DNA from: JBHIEE01 sp046760445
GTDB taxonomy: Bacteria; Acidobacteriota; Aminicenantia; JdFR-78
DNA length: 48,303 nt
NCBI GenBank assembly: GCA_046760445.1
Contig: JBHIEE010000006.1
Location: 1 to 48,303 of the forward strand
Reading direction: 5' to 3'
In this document: positions 25,601 to 32,790 of the stretch, piece after piece
How the letters are laid out: each line of letters starts with the position of its first letter
Numbering within the stretch: position 1 is the first letter of the stretch
Program-made: the position numbers and the translations under genes
The notes under the pieces: model-generated
The model's database searches: none
Seen by the model: the letters and a program-made list of their open reading frames with translations, nothing else
What the model was told of the DNA's origin: nothing

Positions 25601-26326
25601 TTATTCAAAAGTTGTTCTTTTAATCTTATATCCAGCATGAATAATACTTACTCGAGCAATTATTTCTAAAGGTTCAATCAAAGAAACAGGTAAATCTTTT
25701 TCCTTGAGAGCTAAGGACACTTCAGTACAGCCTGCAATAATGGCCTGACATTTTTTACCTATTAAATCTTTGGCTACTTCCAAGAGCAATTCCTTTGGAA
25801 AACCTTGAGTATACCCAGCTTTTATTCCCTTTGGATCATAGATTGCTTTCATTACCAAATTTTGATTTCCTTTCTCTGGACTGATAATTTCTATTTTCTC
25901 TTTTTCAAAGTAACTCTGAAATAAACCTGTCTTTATTGTTCCTGTGGTAGCTAATAAACCCAACCGCTTGAGATGAGGGAATTTTTCTCGAACATATTTA
26001 TATGTTTCTTCTACTAAATGAAGAAAAGGAATTTTAAGATGATTAATAATCTCAGAATAAAAATAATGAGCAGTGATACAGGGCATAACAATAAAATCTG
26101 CTCCTGCTTTTTCCAGAATCTTTGCACCTCTAATTAAACCAGGCAAAGGTGATTTTCCATTCTTTAAAATAGCATCAGTCCGATGAGGAACTTTAGGGTT
26201 ACTATAAATAATAATTGGAATATGATCTTGGTCTTTTGGGGCATCAGTTAATTTAATAATTAAATGAAATAGATAGACAGTTGCTTCAGGTCCCATTCCA
26301 CCTAATATCCCAATTTTACTCTCCAT
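25601..26326 (-). CDS. Aspartate/glutamate racemase family protein
   Basis: Cofactor-independent amino-acid racemase. The N-terminal KIGILGGMGPEATVYLF is the family hallmark. The two catalytic cysteines are Cys83 in MPCITAHYF and Cys200 in IIAGCTEVSLAL. The usual Asn after the first Cys (PCNTAH) is Ile here, a substitution that may alter substrate choice. At 241 aa the size is standard. It lies between an M49-like peptidase and a P1 peptidase, each separated by repeat DNA, so it is probably transcribed alone. A ribosome site AAGGGGGT precedes the ATG. Aspartate is the likely substrate, but glutamate or others cannot be excluded. Confidence 0.93.
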   Translation of the reverse strand: MESKIGILGGMGPEATVYLFHLIIKLTDAPKDQDHIPIIIYSNPKVPHRTDAILKNGKSPLPGLIRGAKILEKAGADFIVMPCITAHYFYSEIINHLKIPFLHLVEETYKYVREKFPHLKRLGLLATTGTIKTGLFQSYFEKEKIEIISPEKGNQNLVMKAIYDPKGIKAGYTQGFPKELLLEVAKDLIGKKCQAIIAGCTEVSLALKEKDLPVSLIEPLEIIARVSIIHAGYKIKRTTFE

Positions 26327-26349
26327 AGTTAATTACCCCCTTTTAAAAA

Positions 26350-26383
26350 GGCGTTTTCAAGCTATGTTTTTCAGCTTCACCTC
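26350..26383 (-). repeat. GAGGTGAAGC repeat, copy B (diverged)
   Basis: Minus strand GAGGTGAAGCTGAAAAACAT then AGCTTGAAAACGC aligns without gaps to the block at 7971-8003, with about six mismatches in 33 bases. It lies just upstream of the racemase ribosome site and next to a GC-rich palindrome. Confidence 0.55.
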
Positions 26384-26403
26384 CCTGTCTGCCTACAGGC
26401 AGG
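26384..26403. repeat. GC-rich palindrome CCTGTCTG/CAGGCAGG
   Basis: Arms of eight bases with one mismatch around CCTA. Same type as the 7724-7742 core (CCTGCCTG-CGA-CAGGCAGG). Confidence 0.7.
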
Positions 26404-26404
26404 C

Positions 26405-26575
26405 ACATAAATTGAAATCCTAAATCCTAATATCTAAATTCTAAACAAATTCAAAATTCAAATGTTCTAAATTCAAAAAGTATTAAAGCAACTTTTGTTT
26501 TGGTCATTTGTCCCGAGCACTCGGGATGATATTGTTTAGTATTTCGGATTTAGAATTTAGTATTTTTATTAATCC
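26405..26575. repeat. AT-rich imperfect inverted repeat with CCCGAG palindrome
   Basis: The left part (AAATCCTAAATCCTAATATC ...) is answered by the right part (GGATTTAGAATTTAGTATTT) around TTTTGTTTTGGTCATTTG and a perfect 16-base dyad TCCCGAG-CA-CTCGGGA (26511-26526). The dyad is related to the CCCCCGAG-TG-CTCGGGGG palindrome at 7666. Overall organisation resembles the element at 16768-16945. Confidence 0.6.
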
Positions 26576-26603
26576 CCATTTCTTAATTATCATTTGAAAA
26601 TCC

Positions 26604-27743
26604 TCAAAAATTGGACTTTTTAAGTATATTTTTTACTTTATCAATGGGAAGAGCTTCAATGAGATGACCATTTCTTCCTTTTAGGGAATTAGCTTTAAAA
26701 AGAGAGTTCAAAATAGCTTCTTCAGTTGCTTCAATTACTGCCAGAAATAGAGGAGACATTCTCTCATTAAGTAAAACTTCTATTTTCCTTAATCTGGATT
26801 TCGAATGATAAGGAATTCTAAGATTCTTAGCTGTGGAAAAAGCAATTACATAATCTCCACTTCCATTTGAAGAAATCCCCCCGGTTCTTGCTAGACCTAA
26901 CATTGCTCTTTTAGCCAACCGTTTTAAATTCCGTGAACTTAAAGGTGCATCCGTAGCCACAACAATCATGCACGAGCCACCAGGATTATAATCCAGTCTA
27001 TCCTTTAAATAATATTTATTTAGTTCCACTCCCACTGGATAGCCATTAATCTGAAGAACACCGCCAAAATTAGTTTGAACTAAGACGCCTACAGTGTATC
27101 CTCCTTGAGAAGGAGGAAGGACTCTGGAGGAAGTCCCAATTCCACCTTTAAATCTAAAGCAAATTGTTCCTGTTCCAGCTCCAATCGAGCCTTCTTCTAT
27201 CGGACCATCTGAAGCACTCTTTATCGCCTCTAAAACATGTTCCTTCTTAATATGTCTCCCTTGAATATCGTTCAGCCAGCCGTCATTAGTTTCTCCTACC
27301 ACTGGATTGACTGATAACACTTGCTTATTTTCTTCAAAGGAAAGAACATAATCAATCAGAGCATCACCTGCAGTTGGAACACTCAATGTATTAGTTAAGA
27401 TAATTGGTGTTTCAATATTCCCCAGTTCCTCTATTTGGGTATACCCCATTAATTTACCAAAACCATTACCAACATAAACTGCTGCTGGAACTTTCTCCTG
27501 AAAAATATTACCTGAATAAGGAAGAATAGCGGTTACTCCAGTCCGAATATTATCCCTTTGAATTAAAGTAAAATGACCAACCTTTACTCCCTCTACATCA
27601 GTAATGGCATTATAGGTGCCTGGTTTTAGAATACCGATTTTAATTCCAATTTCTCTTACTCTCGGCCTCGACGGAGAAGGTACCAATATTCCCCATAAAA
27701 AAAGAATGGAAAAAAGTAAATGCCATAAAATTTTACTTTTCAT
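26604..27743 (-). CDS. P1 family peptidase (DmpA/BapA type), exported
   Basis: N-terminal-nucleophile aminopeptidase that self-cleaves before a catalytic Ser. Family blocks are visible: ITDVEGVKVGHFTL, TGVTAILPY, VYVGNGFGKLMGY, ETPIILTNTLSVPTAGDA, VGVLVQTNFGG and GGSCMIVVATDAPLSSRNLKRL. The expected autocleavage is between Gly256 and Ser257. A signal peptide (about 1-25) indicates a periplasmic enzyme. Members act on N-terminal D-amino acids or beta-alanyl peptides, though specificity cannot be read here. A good AAGGAGAGG precedes the ATG. Normal length (379 aa including the signal). Confidence 0.92.
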   Translation of the reverse strand: MKSKILWHLLFSILFLWGILVPSPSRPRVREIGIKIGILKPGTYNAITDVEGVKVGHFTLIQRDNIRTGVTAILPYSGNIFQEKVPAAVYVGNGFGKLMGYTQIEELGNIETPIILTNTLSVPTAGDALIDYVLSFEENKQVLSVNPVVGETNDGWLNDIQGRHIKKEHVLEAIKSASDGPIEEGSIGAGTGTICFRFKGGIGTSSRVLPPSQGGYTVGVLVQTNFGGVLQINGYPVGVELNKYYLKDRLDYNPGGSCMIVVATDAPLSSRNLKRLAKRAMLGLARTGGISSNGSGDYVIAFSTAKNLRIPYHSKSRLRKIEVLLNERMSPLFLAVIEATEEAILNSLFKANSLKGRNGHLIEALPIDKVKNILKKSNF

Positions 27744-27835
27744 TTCCTCTCCTTTAAAACTGCAATGTTCATTATTTTCTTAAACATTTAATTCTATCAT
27801 ATTTTTGGAGAGTAATTCTTAATTCTTAATAATAT

Positions 27836-27864
27836 TTGAAATTAAAAGGTATTTCTGGTATTTT
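27836..27864 (+). promoter_or_regulatory. Putative promoter with a very short 5' leader, MFS gene
   Basis: TTGAAA, 17 bases, TATTTT. The expected start is only about six bases before the ATG at 27877, and no Shine-Dalgarno is present, so the mRNA would be nearly leaderless. The -10 box is weaker than in the other examples. Confidence 0.4.
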
Positions 27865-27876
27865 TTGCTCTAATTT

Positions 27877-29055
27877 ATGGAAAAAAGAACTTTACCCAAG
27901 GGAATATTATCCATCCAATTTTTAATTCTATTAATCTACGCTTCTCTTTCTCTTTTAGTCTTACTTCCTCTCTATTTCAAAGAGATAGGAGGTTCTCCCA
28001 GCCAAATCGGCTTTTTTATTGGTATATTTTCTCTTGCCTCCTTCTTATCCCGTCCTTTTATTGGCTGGCTTTTAGATAGAAAAGACCCAAGAAAAATATT
28101 TATTCTGGGAAATTTCCTTTTTTTAATTTCAGTTTCTCTTTATCCCCTAATCAAAAGTATGAGTTTATCCCTTACTTTTCTGAGAATCTTTCATGGGTTC
28201 AGTTTTTCAATGACTATTTTAGCTGCCCTTTTAATGGCTATTTTTCTCTCCAAAGAGGAAGTAAGAGCTTATGCTCTTGGGATAATCTCAATTGCTTTTA
28301 TGCTTCCTCAATTAATAATGCCTATGCTTGGCGAAAAAATAATCGAAGACTATGGTTTTTCAATTTATTTTGGTTTAACAATTGCCTTAGTATTTATCTC
28401 TTTCCTTCTTTCTTTCAATTTGAAATTTAAGATAATTAGAGAAACTATTCCAGGTAAAAAAACAAAATTTACTGAGATTCTTAGAAGAAGAAAGACTCTT
28501 TTGCTCCTTCCTCTTTCTTTTTTAGTTGGCTTTGGAGTGAGTTCCAGCTTTACTTTTGTTCCCCTTTTAACCGCGGAGGAATCCCTTCTAAGAGCTGGTT
28601 TTTTCTTTACATTTTCAGCATTAACTGCTGTTTTTGTCCGAGCTTTTTTAGGGAAAAGATTAAGCTGGTGGGGAAAACCAGTAGTTCTTTTTCCTTGTTT
28701 TATTCTATTTTCTTTGAGTATTTTTCTTTTATTTTTGTCTAAAAATAATTATTTCCTGAGTCTTACAGGACTCCTTTTTGGGCTAAGCCTTGGATTTCTT
28801 TATCCCAATCTTATGGCCCTCAATGTAGAAAGAATTATGGCTCAGGAGAGAGGAAAAGTGCTTAGCCTTTTCGCTTCTTCGGTAGATTTAGGCTTTGCTT
28901 TAGGACCATTCATCTTTGGCTGGCTAACGGACTTGACAGGAATAAGAACTACTTTTCTTATTTATTCAATTATTATTTTAGTTTTTTCATTATCTATTAA
29001 TTTTTTCCTCTGGCCAGAATTCAGCAAAAATCATCTAAAAGTCGACCTTCCATAA
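27877..29055 (+). CDS. Major facilitator superfamily transporter
   Basis: 392-residue membrane protein with about 12 hydrophobic helices. Loop 2-3 has the MFS motif GWLLDRKDPRKIF, and a second, related GWLTDLTGIRTTF occurs near the C-terminus. The first part (FLILLIYASLSLLVLLPLYF, then GGSPSQIGFFIGIFSL) resembles the drug/sugar efflux-type MFS proteins (MdtG/Bcr-like), but substrate is unknown. It is read divergently from the P1 peptidase gene, 133 bases away, so shared regulation is possible. Confidence 0.88.
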   Translation: MEKRTLPKGILSIQFLILLIYASLSLLVLLPLYFKEIGGSPSQIGFFIGIFSLASFLSRPFIGWLLDRKDPRKIFILGNFLFLISVSLYPLIKSMSLSLTFLRIFHGFSFSMTILAALLMAIFLSKEEVRAYALGIISIAFMLPQLIMPMLGEKIIEDYGFSIYFGLTIALVFISFLLSFNLKFKIIRETIPGKKTKFTEILRRRKTLLLLPLSFLVGFGVSSSFTFVPLLTAEESLLRAGFFFTFSALTAVFVRAFLGKRLSWWGKPVVLFPCFILFSLSIFLLFLSKNNYFLSLTGLLFGLSLGFLYPNLMALNVERIMAQERGKVLSLFASSVDLGFALGPFIFGWLTDLTGIRTTFLIYSIIILVFSLSINFFLWPEFSKNHLKVDLP

Positions 29056-29427
29056 AGCATCAACCTGGTCTTCATTTCTTGCCTAACAGGTCAAGCCTTT
29101 TAAAATTTTTATCCTATAAAACGTCCCAAATTTTCTATTTATTGCCTCTTGTTTCGTTTAAAAGATAAAAAAACAGACACCGCATAAGGAAATAAATATT
29201 TGTAATTTGCTTATTATGTGAAAGTTAATGTGTAAGCCCTTCGACAAGCTCAGGGTAAACGGTCTGCTTTCGAAAAAATTCGAACTGATTTTGAGGGCAG
29301 CGGTTGAAAATCTCCGCGCGCCAGCCGCCGCCTGCTGGCCTGCCGTTTCACGATTTCAAGTTTTTCTTAGCCCGTCTTGCGGGCTTGGCTCGCCTTCGCC
29401 GAGCTTGGCGGCAAATTCTTTAAGTCT
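29056..29427. other. Intergenic region with a PELVEG-type repeat and GC-rich hairpins
   Basis: CCCTTCGACAAGCTCAGGG (about 29238-29256) is a short semi-palindrome found in many bacterial genomes; read on the minus strand it encodes PELVEG. Further right the base composition jumps to GC-rich, with hairpin AGCCCG-TCTTG-CGGGCT (29369-29385) and a CTCGCCTTCGCCGAG dyad. The hairpin is not followed by a T tract on either strand (the T run precedes it on the plus strand), so I do not call it a terminator. No gene is supported. Confidence 0.55.
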
Positions 29428-30516
29428 CTATAGAGAACTTTCCCATGTTTCTTTTATTACTCTCAACCAATTTTTGCAGGCAATTTTCTCTATCACATCA
29501 TCATCATATCCATTTTTTCTGAGAACATCGATCAAGTTCAGTAAGCCAGAAACGTCTCGTAACTCTTTTGGCATTCCAGCACCATCAAAATCTGAACCAA
29601 GAGCTACATGATCTACTCCAATTCTATTCACAATATAATCTATATGCTTGACTATTTCCATTAAAGGTATGTTATTGTCCGGAGTCCCATCTCTGTTAAT
29701 TTTGAGATTGATATTAACTGATTCAAATATTACTCCAATAACACCTCCAGAGTTTCCAACAGCATCAATCTGTTCATCGGTGAGATTTCTAGTTGAAGAA
29801 CAAAGGGAATAAACTCCAGCATGGCTTACTACTAATGGATCTTTTGAGAGCTTGGCTACATCCCAGAAGCCTTTTCCGTTAATGTGAGCAAGATCGATAA
29901 CGATACCGAGCGCATTGCATGCTGCCACCAAATTCTTACCGGCTTTCGTCAACCCTGGACCTGTATTCGGTGAATGAGGGTACCGAAATGGAACCCCGTA
30001 ACCAAAAGCATTAGGGCGGCTCCATACCAAACCAAGCGATCGCAATCCCTTTTCATAGTAATCTTCTAAATTACTTAAGCTTTGACTAATAGCTGCTGCA
30101 CCTTCAAAATGCAATACCATAGCTAGTACATTATTTTCAACGCACCTCTCCAACTCCCAATAGTTATGAACAATCTTTACTTTTCCACTTGATTGTTTCT
30201 CCAACTGATAAGCGAAACCCATAACCGACTTGGTAAAGTCATCCGCATACCCGTAATCTAAAGCGCTTCGGAACTTTACGTCATAGCCTTGCTCGGTTAT
30301 AGTAAAGCCATAATATGGATCTCGTTCTGGTGACGATTTTGGTGGTGGAGTAAAGATTGAAAAAAAACCACCAACCAAACCACCCTTCTTTGCTCTTGGT
30401 AAATCAATCTGTCCTTTAGTACTTTCTTTGAAAAAAGATCGTCCACCTCCTCGATCTGGTAAATACACATGAACCAACGTATCGTTGTGGCCATCAAAAA
30501 TAGGTACCTTTTTCAT
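29428..30516 (-). CDS. Membrane dipeptidase (M19, renal dipeptidase family)
   Basis: Zinc dipeptidase of the amidohydrolase superfamily; members cleave dipeptides, including those with a C-terminal D-residue. Visible motifs are FDGHND (His10, Asp12), VLHFEGAAAI (bridging Glu), VIDLAHINGKGFWDV, VVSHAGVYSLC with STRNLTDEQIDA, and HVALGSDFDGAG. At 362 aa the length is normal. No signal peptide is present (it begins MKKVPIFDGHNDT), so it is probably cytoplasmic. It may act downstream of the exported peptidases nearby. Confidence 0.94.
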   Translation of the reverse strand: MKKVPIFDGHNDTLVHVYLPDRGGGRSFFKESTKGQIDLPRAKKGGLVGGFFSIFTPPPKSSPERDPYYGFTITEQGYDVKFRSALDYGYADDFTKSVMGFAYQLEKQSSGKVKIVHNYWELERCVENNVLAMVLHFEGAAAISQSLSNLEDYYEKGLRSLGLVWSRPNAFGYGVPFRYPHSPNTGPGLTKAGKNLVAACNALGIVIDLAHINGKGFWDVAKLSKDPLVVSHAGVYSLCSSTRNLTDEQIDAVGNSGGVIGVIFESVNINLKINRDGTPDNNIPLMEIVKHIDYIVNRIGVDHVALGSDFDGAGMPKELRDVSGLLNLIDVLRKNGYDDDVIEKIACKNWLRVIKETWESSL

Positions 30517-30550
30517 ATCTTTATAGATAATATAACCAGTTATACTTCAG

Positions 30551-30662
30551 TTAATATTTCATTAAATCATCAATACCCACCCTCAAGGCATCAGCAATTT
30601 TTTTAACAGTTTCAATAGTCGGGTTGGGAATATCACCCGCTTGAAGCCAAAATTGGCTGGCA
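30551..30662 (-). pseudogene. 3' remnant of an XRE-type helix-turn-helix regulator
   Basis: A minus-strand frame ending in TAA at 30551 encodes WLQAGDIPNPTIETVKKIAD followed by ALRVGIDDLMKY. This is the end of XRE/Cro-type HTH domains (typical NPTIETLKKIAKALGVSLDDL). The N-terminal half of the HTH is missing: the frame runs back toward the tRNA-Ser 3' end, only about 30 bases away, with no homology. It therefore looks like a gene end left next to a tRNA. Confidence 0.55.
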
Positions 30663-30693
30663 GGTACTCGCCTCTGGCGAGCCATTTTCCAAT

Positions 30694-30786
30694 TGGCGGA
30701 GAGAGTGGGATTCGAACCCACGGAACGGCATCTAACCGCTCACACGCTTTCCAAGCGTGCTCCTTAAGCCACTCGGACATCTCTCC
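30694..30786 (-). tRNA. tRNA-Ser (GGA)
   Basis: Cloverleaf on the minus strand: acceptor GGAGAGA paired with TCTCTCC, discriminator G and an encoded CCA, D arm beginning TGTCCGAGTGG, anticodon stem CACGC/GCGTG with loop TTGGAAA (anticodon GGA), a long class II variable arm, and T arm GTGGGTTCGAATCCCAC. 93 nt including CCA. Confidence 0.96.
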
Positions 30787-30788
30787 AA

Positions 30789-30813
30789 ATAAATTTCGCA
30801 AAGCGAAATTTAT
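30789..30813. repeat. Perfect 11-bp inverted repeat beside tRNA-Ser
   Basis: ATAAATTTCGC-AAA-GCGAAATTTAT, directly upstream of the tRNA 5' end and downstream of the VapC-like stop. It could end the vapBC transcript (on the minus strand only a short T run follows) or structure the tRNA leader. A second dyad, TGATTGATTA (30822-30831) and TAATCAATCA (30856-30865), lies between it and the toxin gene. Confidence 0.6.
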
Positions 30814-30905
30814 GTTATTGGTGATTGATTATTCGTTAATTTGTTTTATAACTATTAATCAATCATCATTAAATATAACACAAATCTTGAGAGAGCTGAA
30901 GATTT

Positions 30906-31340
30906 TTAAGTAAAGAAATTCCCTAAGAAAACGATATTACTTACATCTTTGATTTTTTCATAAAGCTTTTTATCCGCTGTAATAAAATTACATCCCAAAG
31001 ATTGAGCAAAAGCAATAAACGAAGCATCATAAAAAGTTAAATTATAATCATAAGCAATATTCATAGCTTTATGTGACATTTCTTGATCAATATAAACTAC
31101 TGGAAGATCAAGGAACCAGAAATCTATTAATTTCTTAGCAGCTATTTCTTTTGGAAGTTTGCTTTTGAGCCTAAGAATATTTCCAAACTCGTAAATACAT
31201 AAATCAAGCAATATTATACTGATTTTTCCTGAAAAGTATTGCTCTTTTAACAACTTAGCTTCAGAAACATATTCCTCGTCTTTTTCTTTAAACCATTTGA
31301 TAATTACAGAAGTATCTGGAATAAATATTGAGAAACTCAT
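30906..31340 (-). CDS. PIN-domain ribonuclease toxin, VapC-like
   Basis: 144-aa PIN-domain protein. The acidic residues of the active site are in FIPDTSVIIKWF (Asp9), YEFGNILR (Glu51), LTFYDASFIA (Asp105) and FITADKKL (Asp123), all in the standard order. VapC toxins cleave RNAs such as initiator tRNA; the target here is unknown. Its ATG overlaps the stop of the ribbon-helix-helix gene by four bases, the usual antitoxin-toxin order. The pair lies between two tRNA-Ser genes. Confidence 0.88.
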   Translation of the reverse strand: MSFSIFIPDTSVIIKWFKEKDEEYVSEAKLLKEQYFSGKISIILLDLCIYEFGNILRLKSKLPKEIAAKKLIDFWFLDLPVVYIDQEMSHKAMNIAYDYNLTFYDASFIAFAQSLGCNFITADKKLYEKIKDVSNIVFLGNFFT

Positions 31341-31597
31341 CTATCTTCCCGCATCTTTCTTATCACTTCAGTTGAATCCCATTTCCCTTTCCAACTATGT
31401 CTAAGTTCTTCCATTGATTTAAGTGCTTCTCTAACTTTAGGATTGTCTATGGGGCAAGGATATGTGATTCGTTTTTTCAATAAATATTCTCTTAATGCTT
31501 GGCGAATGAGTTCACTCCGAGAACGATGCTCTTTTTTAGCTAATTGGTCAACTTGTTTTAAGAACTCATCAGAAATAGAAATCATAACTTTACTCAT
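31337..31597 (-). CDS. Ribbon-helix-helix (CopG-type) antitoxin
   Basis: 86-aa protein with an N-terminal RHH fold: KVMISISDEFLKQVDQLAKK (strand and first helix), then HRSRSELIRQALREYLLKK (second helix). The acidic/Trp-rich C-terminal tail (HSWKGKWDSTEVIRKMRED) would wrap the toxin. It should bind DNA as a dimer and repress its own promoter, which lies just upstream (TTGACA-17-TATTCT). A GAGGTGATAAGAA ribosome site precedes the ATG. Confidence 0.88.
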   Translation of the reverse strand: MSKVMISISDEFLKQVDQLAKKEHRSRSELIRQALREYLLKKRITYPCPIDNPKVREALKSMEELRHSWKGKWDSTEVIRKMREDR

Positions 31598-31616
31598 TTC
31601 TTATCACCTCAATTCA

Positions 31617-31645
31617 AGAATAAAACTGAGGATATAATTTGTCAA
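31617..31645 (-). promoter_or_regulatory. Putative promoter of the toxin-antitoxin pair
   Basis: Minus strand TTGACA, 17-base spacer, TATTCT, about 20 bases upstream of the antitoxin ATG. Its location just before the first gene is where autorepression by the antitoxin would act. Confidence 0.6.
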
Positions 31646-31689
31646 TACTTTTTATTTACCAGAAAAATTAACTTTGGTCAATTACCCCC

Positions 31690-32097
31690 TTATTTTTCTC
31701 GAATAAATTTATGGTCGAACCCGTCATGGACATTATCTTTCAAATAAAGGGTATTTTTATCTTCAAAATAAATAACTTGGTCCATACGGGATGGAATCTC
31801 AAGAACTGGCAGTAACTCTTCGCTGAAAATAGTTTTTTTCATTCGAATGGTAAATTTATTTTTAAAAACAAGAGATTGGTTTATATACTCAAGATAACTC
31901 TGATCACTTTGAAAAACAATTAACTTGGATTTATTTTCTGTTTCTGGGGTAATTTTAATCAGAGCAATTCCACCCGCTGATTCTACCCACTTCCAGGAGC
32001 CAATAACTAACCTCATCGTTTCATCCAAAGAAACTTCCATTTTATTACATCCAACCAAAATTAAGAAATTCAACATTAAAATAATTATCAATTTCAT
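31690..32097 (-). CDS. Small lipoprotein, lipocalin-like beta-barrel candidate
   Basis: 135-aa protein with a lipoprotein signal (MKLIIILMLNFLILVGC, Cys17). The mature part SWKWVESAGGIALIKITPE and the later DKNTLYLKDNVHDGFDHKFI resemble a small Bacteroidota-type family (GxWxWVxSxGG ... DxLxLxDxxxDGxxHxYxR) that probably folds as a small beta-barrel. No function is known. The open frame runs upstream through the tRNA-Ser, but those residues are antisense/tRNA sequence, so I start at the signal peptide ATG. Confidence 0.65.
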   Translation of the reverse strand: MKLIIILMLNFLILVGCNKMEVSLDETMRLVIGSWKWVESAGGIALIKITPETENKSKLIVFQSDQSYLEYINQSLVFKNKFTIRMKKTIFSEELLPVLEIPSRMDQVIYFEDKNTLYLKDNVHDGFDHKFIREK

Positions 32098-32114
32098 ATT
32101 CTTATTCTTAAAAG

Positions 32115-32203
32115 CGGAGGAGGCGAGATTCGAACTCGCGATCCCAATTACTCGGGATAACGGTTTTCGAGACCGCCGCCTTAATCCACTCGGCCACTCC
32201 TCC
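32115..32203 (-). tRNA. tRNA-Ser (CGA)
   Basis: Minus strand: acceptor GGAGGAG paired with CTCCTCC, D arm TGGCCGAGTGG, anticodon stem/loop GCGGT-CTCGAAA-ACCGT (anticodon CGA), long class II variable arm and T arm GCGAGTTCGAATCTCGC. CCA is not encoded. Its 5' end overlaps the last 23 bases of tadA. Confidence 0.95.
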
Positions 32204-32654
32204 AATTTTTCTTTCTTTTCTTCTGAAAAAATTCTTTCAAAATTTTACCACATTCTTCAGACAGAATTCCATCTTTTACTTCGAAACGATGATTCATCTT
32301 CTCAAACGGAAATTTTATCACAGATTTCACTCCTCCACTTTTTGGATCAGGAGCACCAAAAATCAGTCTTTTTATTCGAGCCTGAATCATAGCTCCCAAA
32401 CACATTAAACACGGTTCTAATGTGACATAAAGAGTGGCATTTTCTAATCTATAATTACCCATTTTCTTAGCCGCTTCTCTTAAAACCACAATCTCAGCAT
32501 GAGCTGTCGGATCATTAGTTTTAATTGGTTGATTATGTCCTCTGGAAATTATTTCATTCCCAATGACAAGCACTGCTCCTACTGGTACTTCATTTTTCTT
32601 TAAAGCTTTCTCAGCCTCTAATAAGGCTTCCCTCATAAAATCTTGATCTCTCAT
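32181..32654 (-). CDS. tadA: tRNA adenosine(34) deaminase TadA
   Basis: Zinc deaminase converting wobble adenosine to inosine in tRNA-Arg(ACG). Motifs are AHAEI (His52, Glu54) and PCLMC (Cys82, Cys85), with the N-terminal VPVGAVLV and the NATLYVTLEPCLMC block. The core ends around KILKEFFQKKRK. The stop codon lies inside the tRNA-Ser(CGA) gene, so the last eight residues are read from tRNA sequence. The product is 157 aa, the usual size, so the overlap does not truncate the core. No Shine-Dalgarno of note. Confidence 0.95.
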   Translation of the reverse strand: MRDQDFMREALLEAEKALKKNEVPVGAVLVIGNEIISRGHNQPIKTNDPTAHAEIVVLREAAKKMGNYRLENATLYVTLEPCLMCLGAMIQARIKRLIFGAPDPKSGGVKSVIKFPFEKMNHRFEVKDGILSEECGKILKEFFQKKRKKNWRSGRVD

Positions 32655-32790
32655 TATGTGTGTCCTAAATTAATTAAATTCCCTGTTAATTTTTAACATT
32701 TTCATTTAAATCCAGTCAAAACCGTTTTAATTGAATAATTCTTTTGTGGTTTCAGAGTATATGGTAAGATAAATTTAAAGGAAGAACAAG

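Noticed and set aside
26327..26603. Riboswitch upstream of the racemase or P1 gene
   Set aside because: Structure there is explained by the repeat family (palindromes and inverted repeats); no known riboswitch core was recognised.
29369..29385. GC hairpin as an intrinsic terminator
   Set aside because: The T run precedes the hairpin on the plus strand and becomes an A run after it on the minus strand, so neither strand has stem then U tract.
30583..30801. Minus-strand protein of 72 codons
   Set aside because: It is the translation of the tRNA-Ser gene and its flank.
32098..32205. N-terminal extension of the small lipoprotein through the tRNA
   Set aside because: The extra residues are read from tRNA-Ser(CGA); the signal peptide with lipobox begins at 32097.
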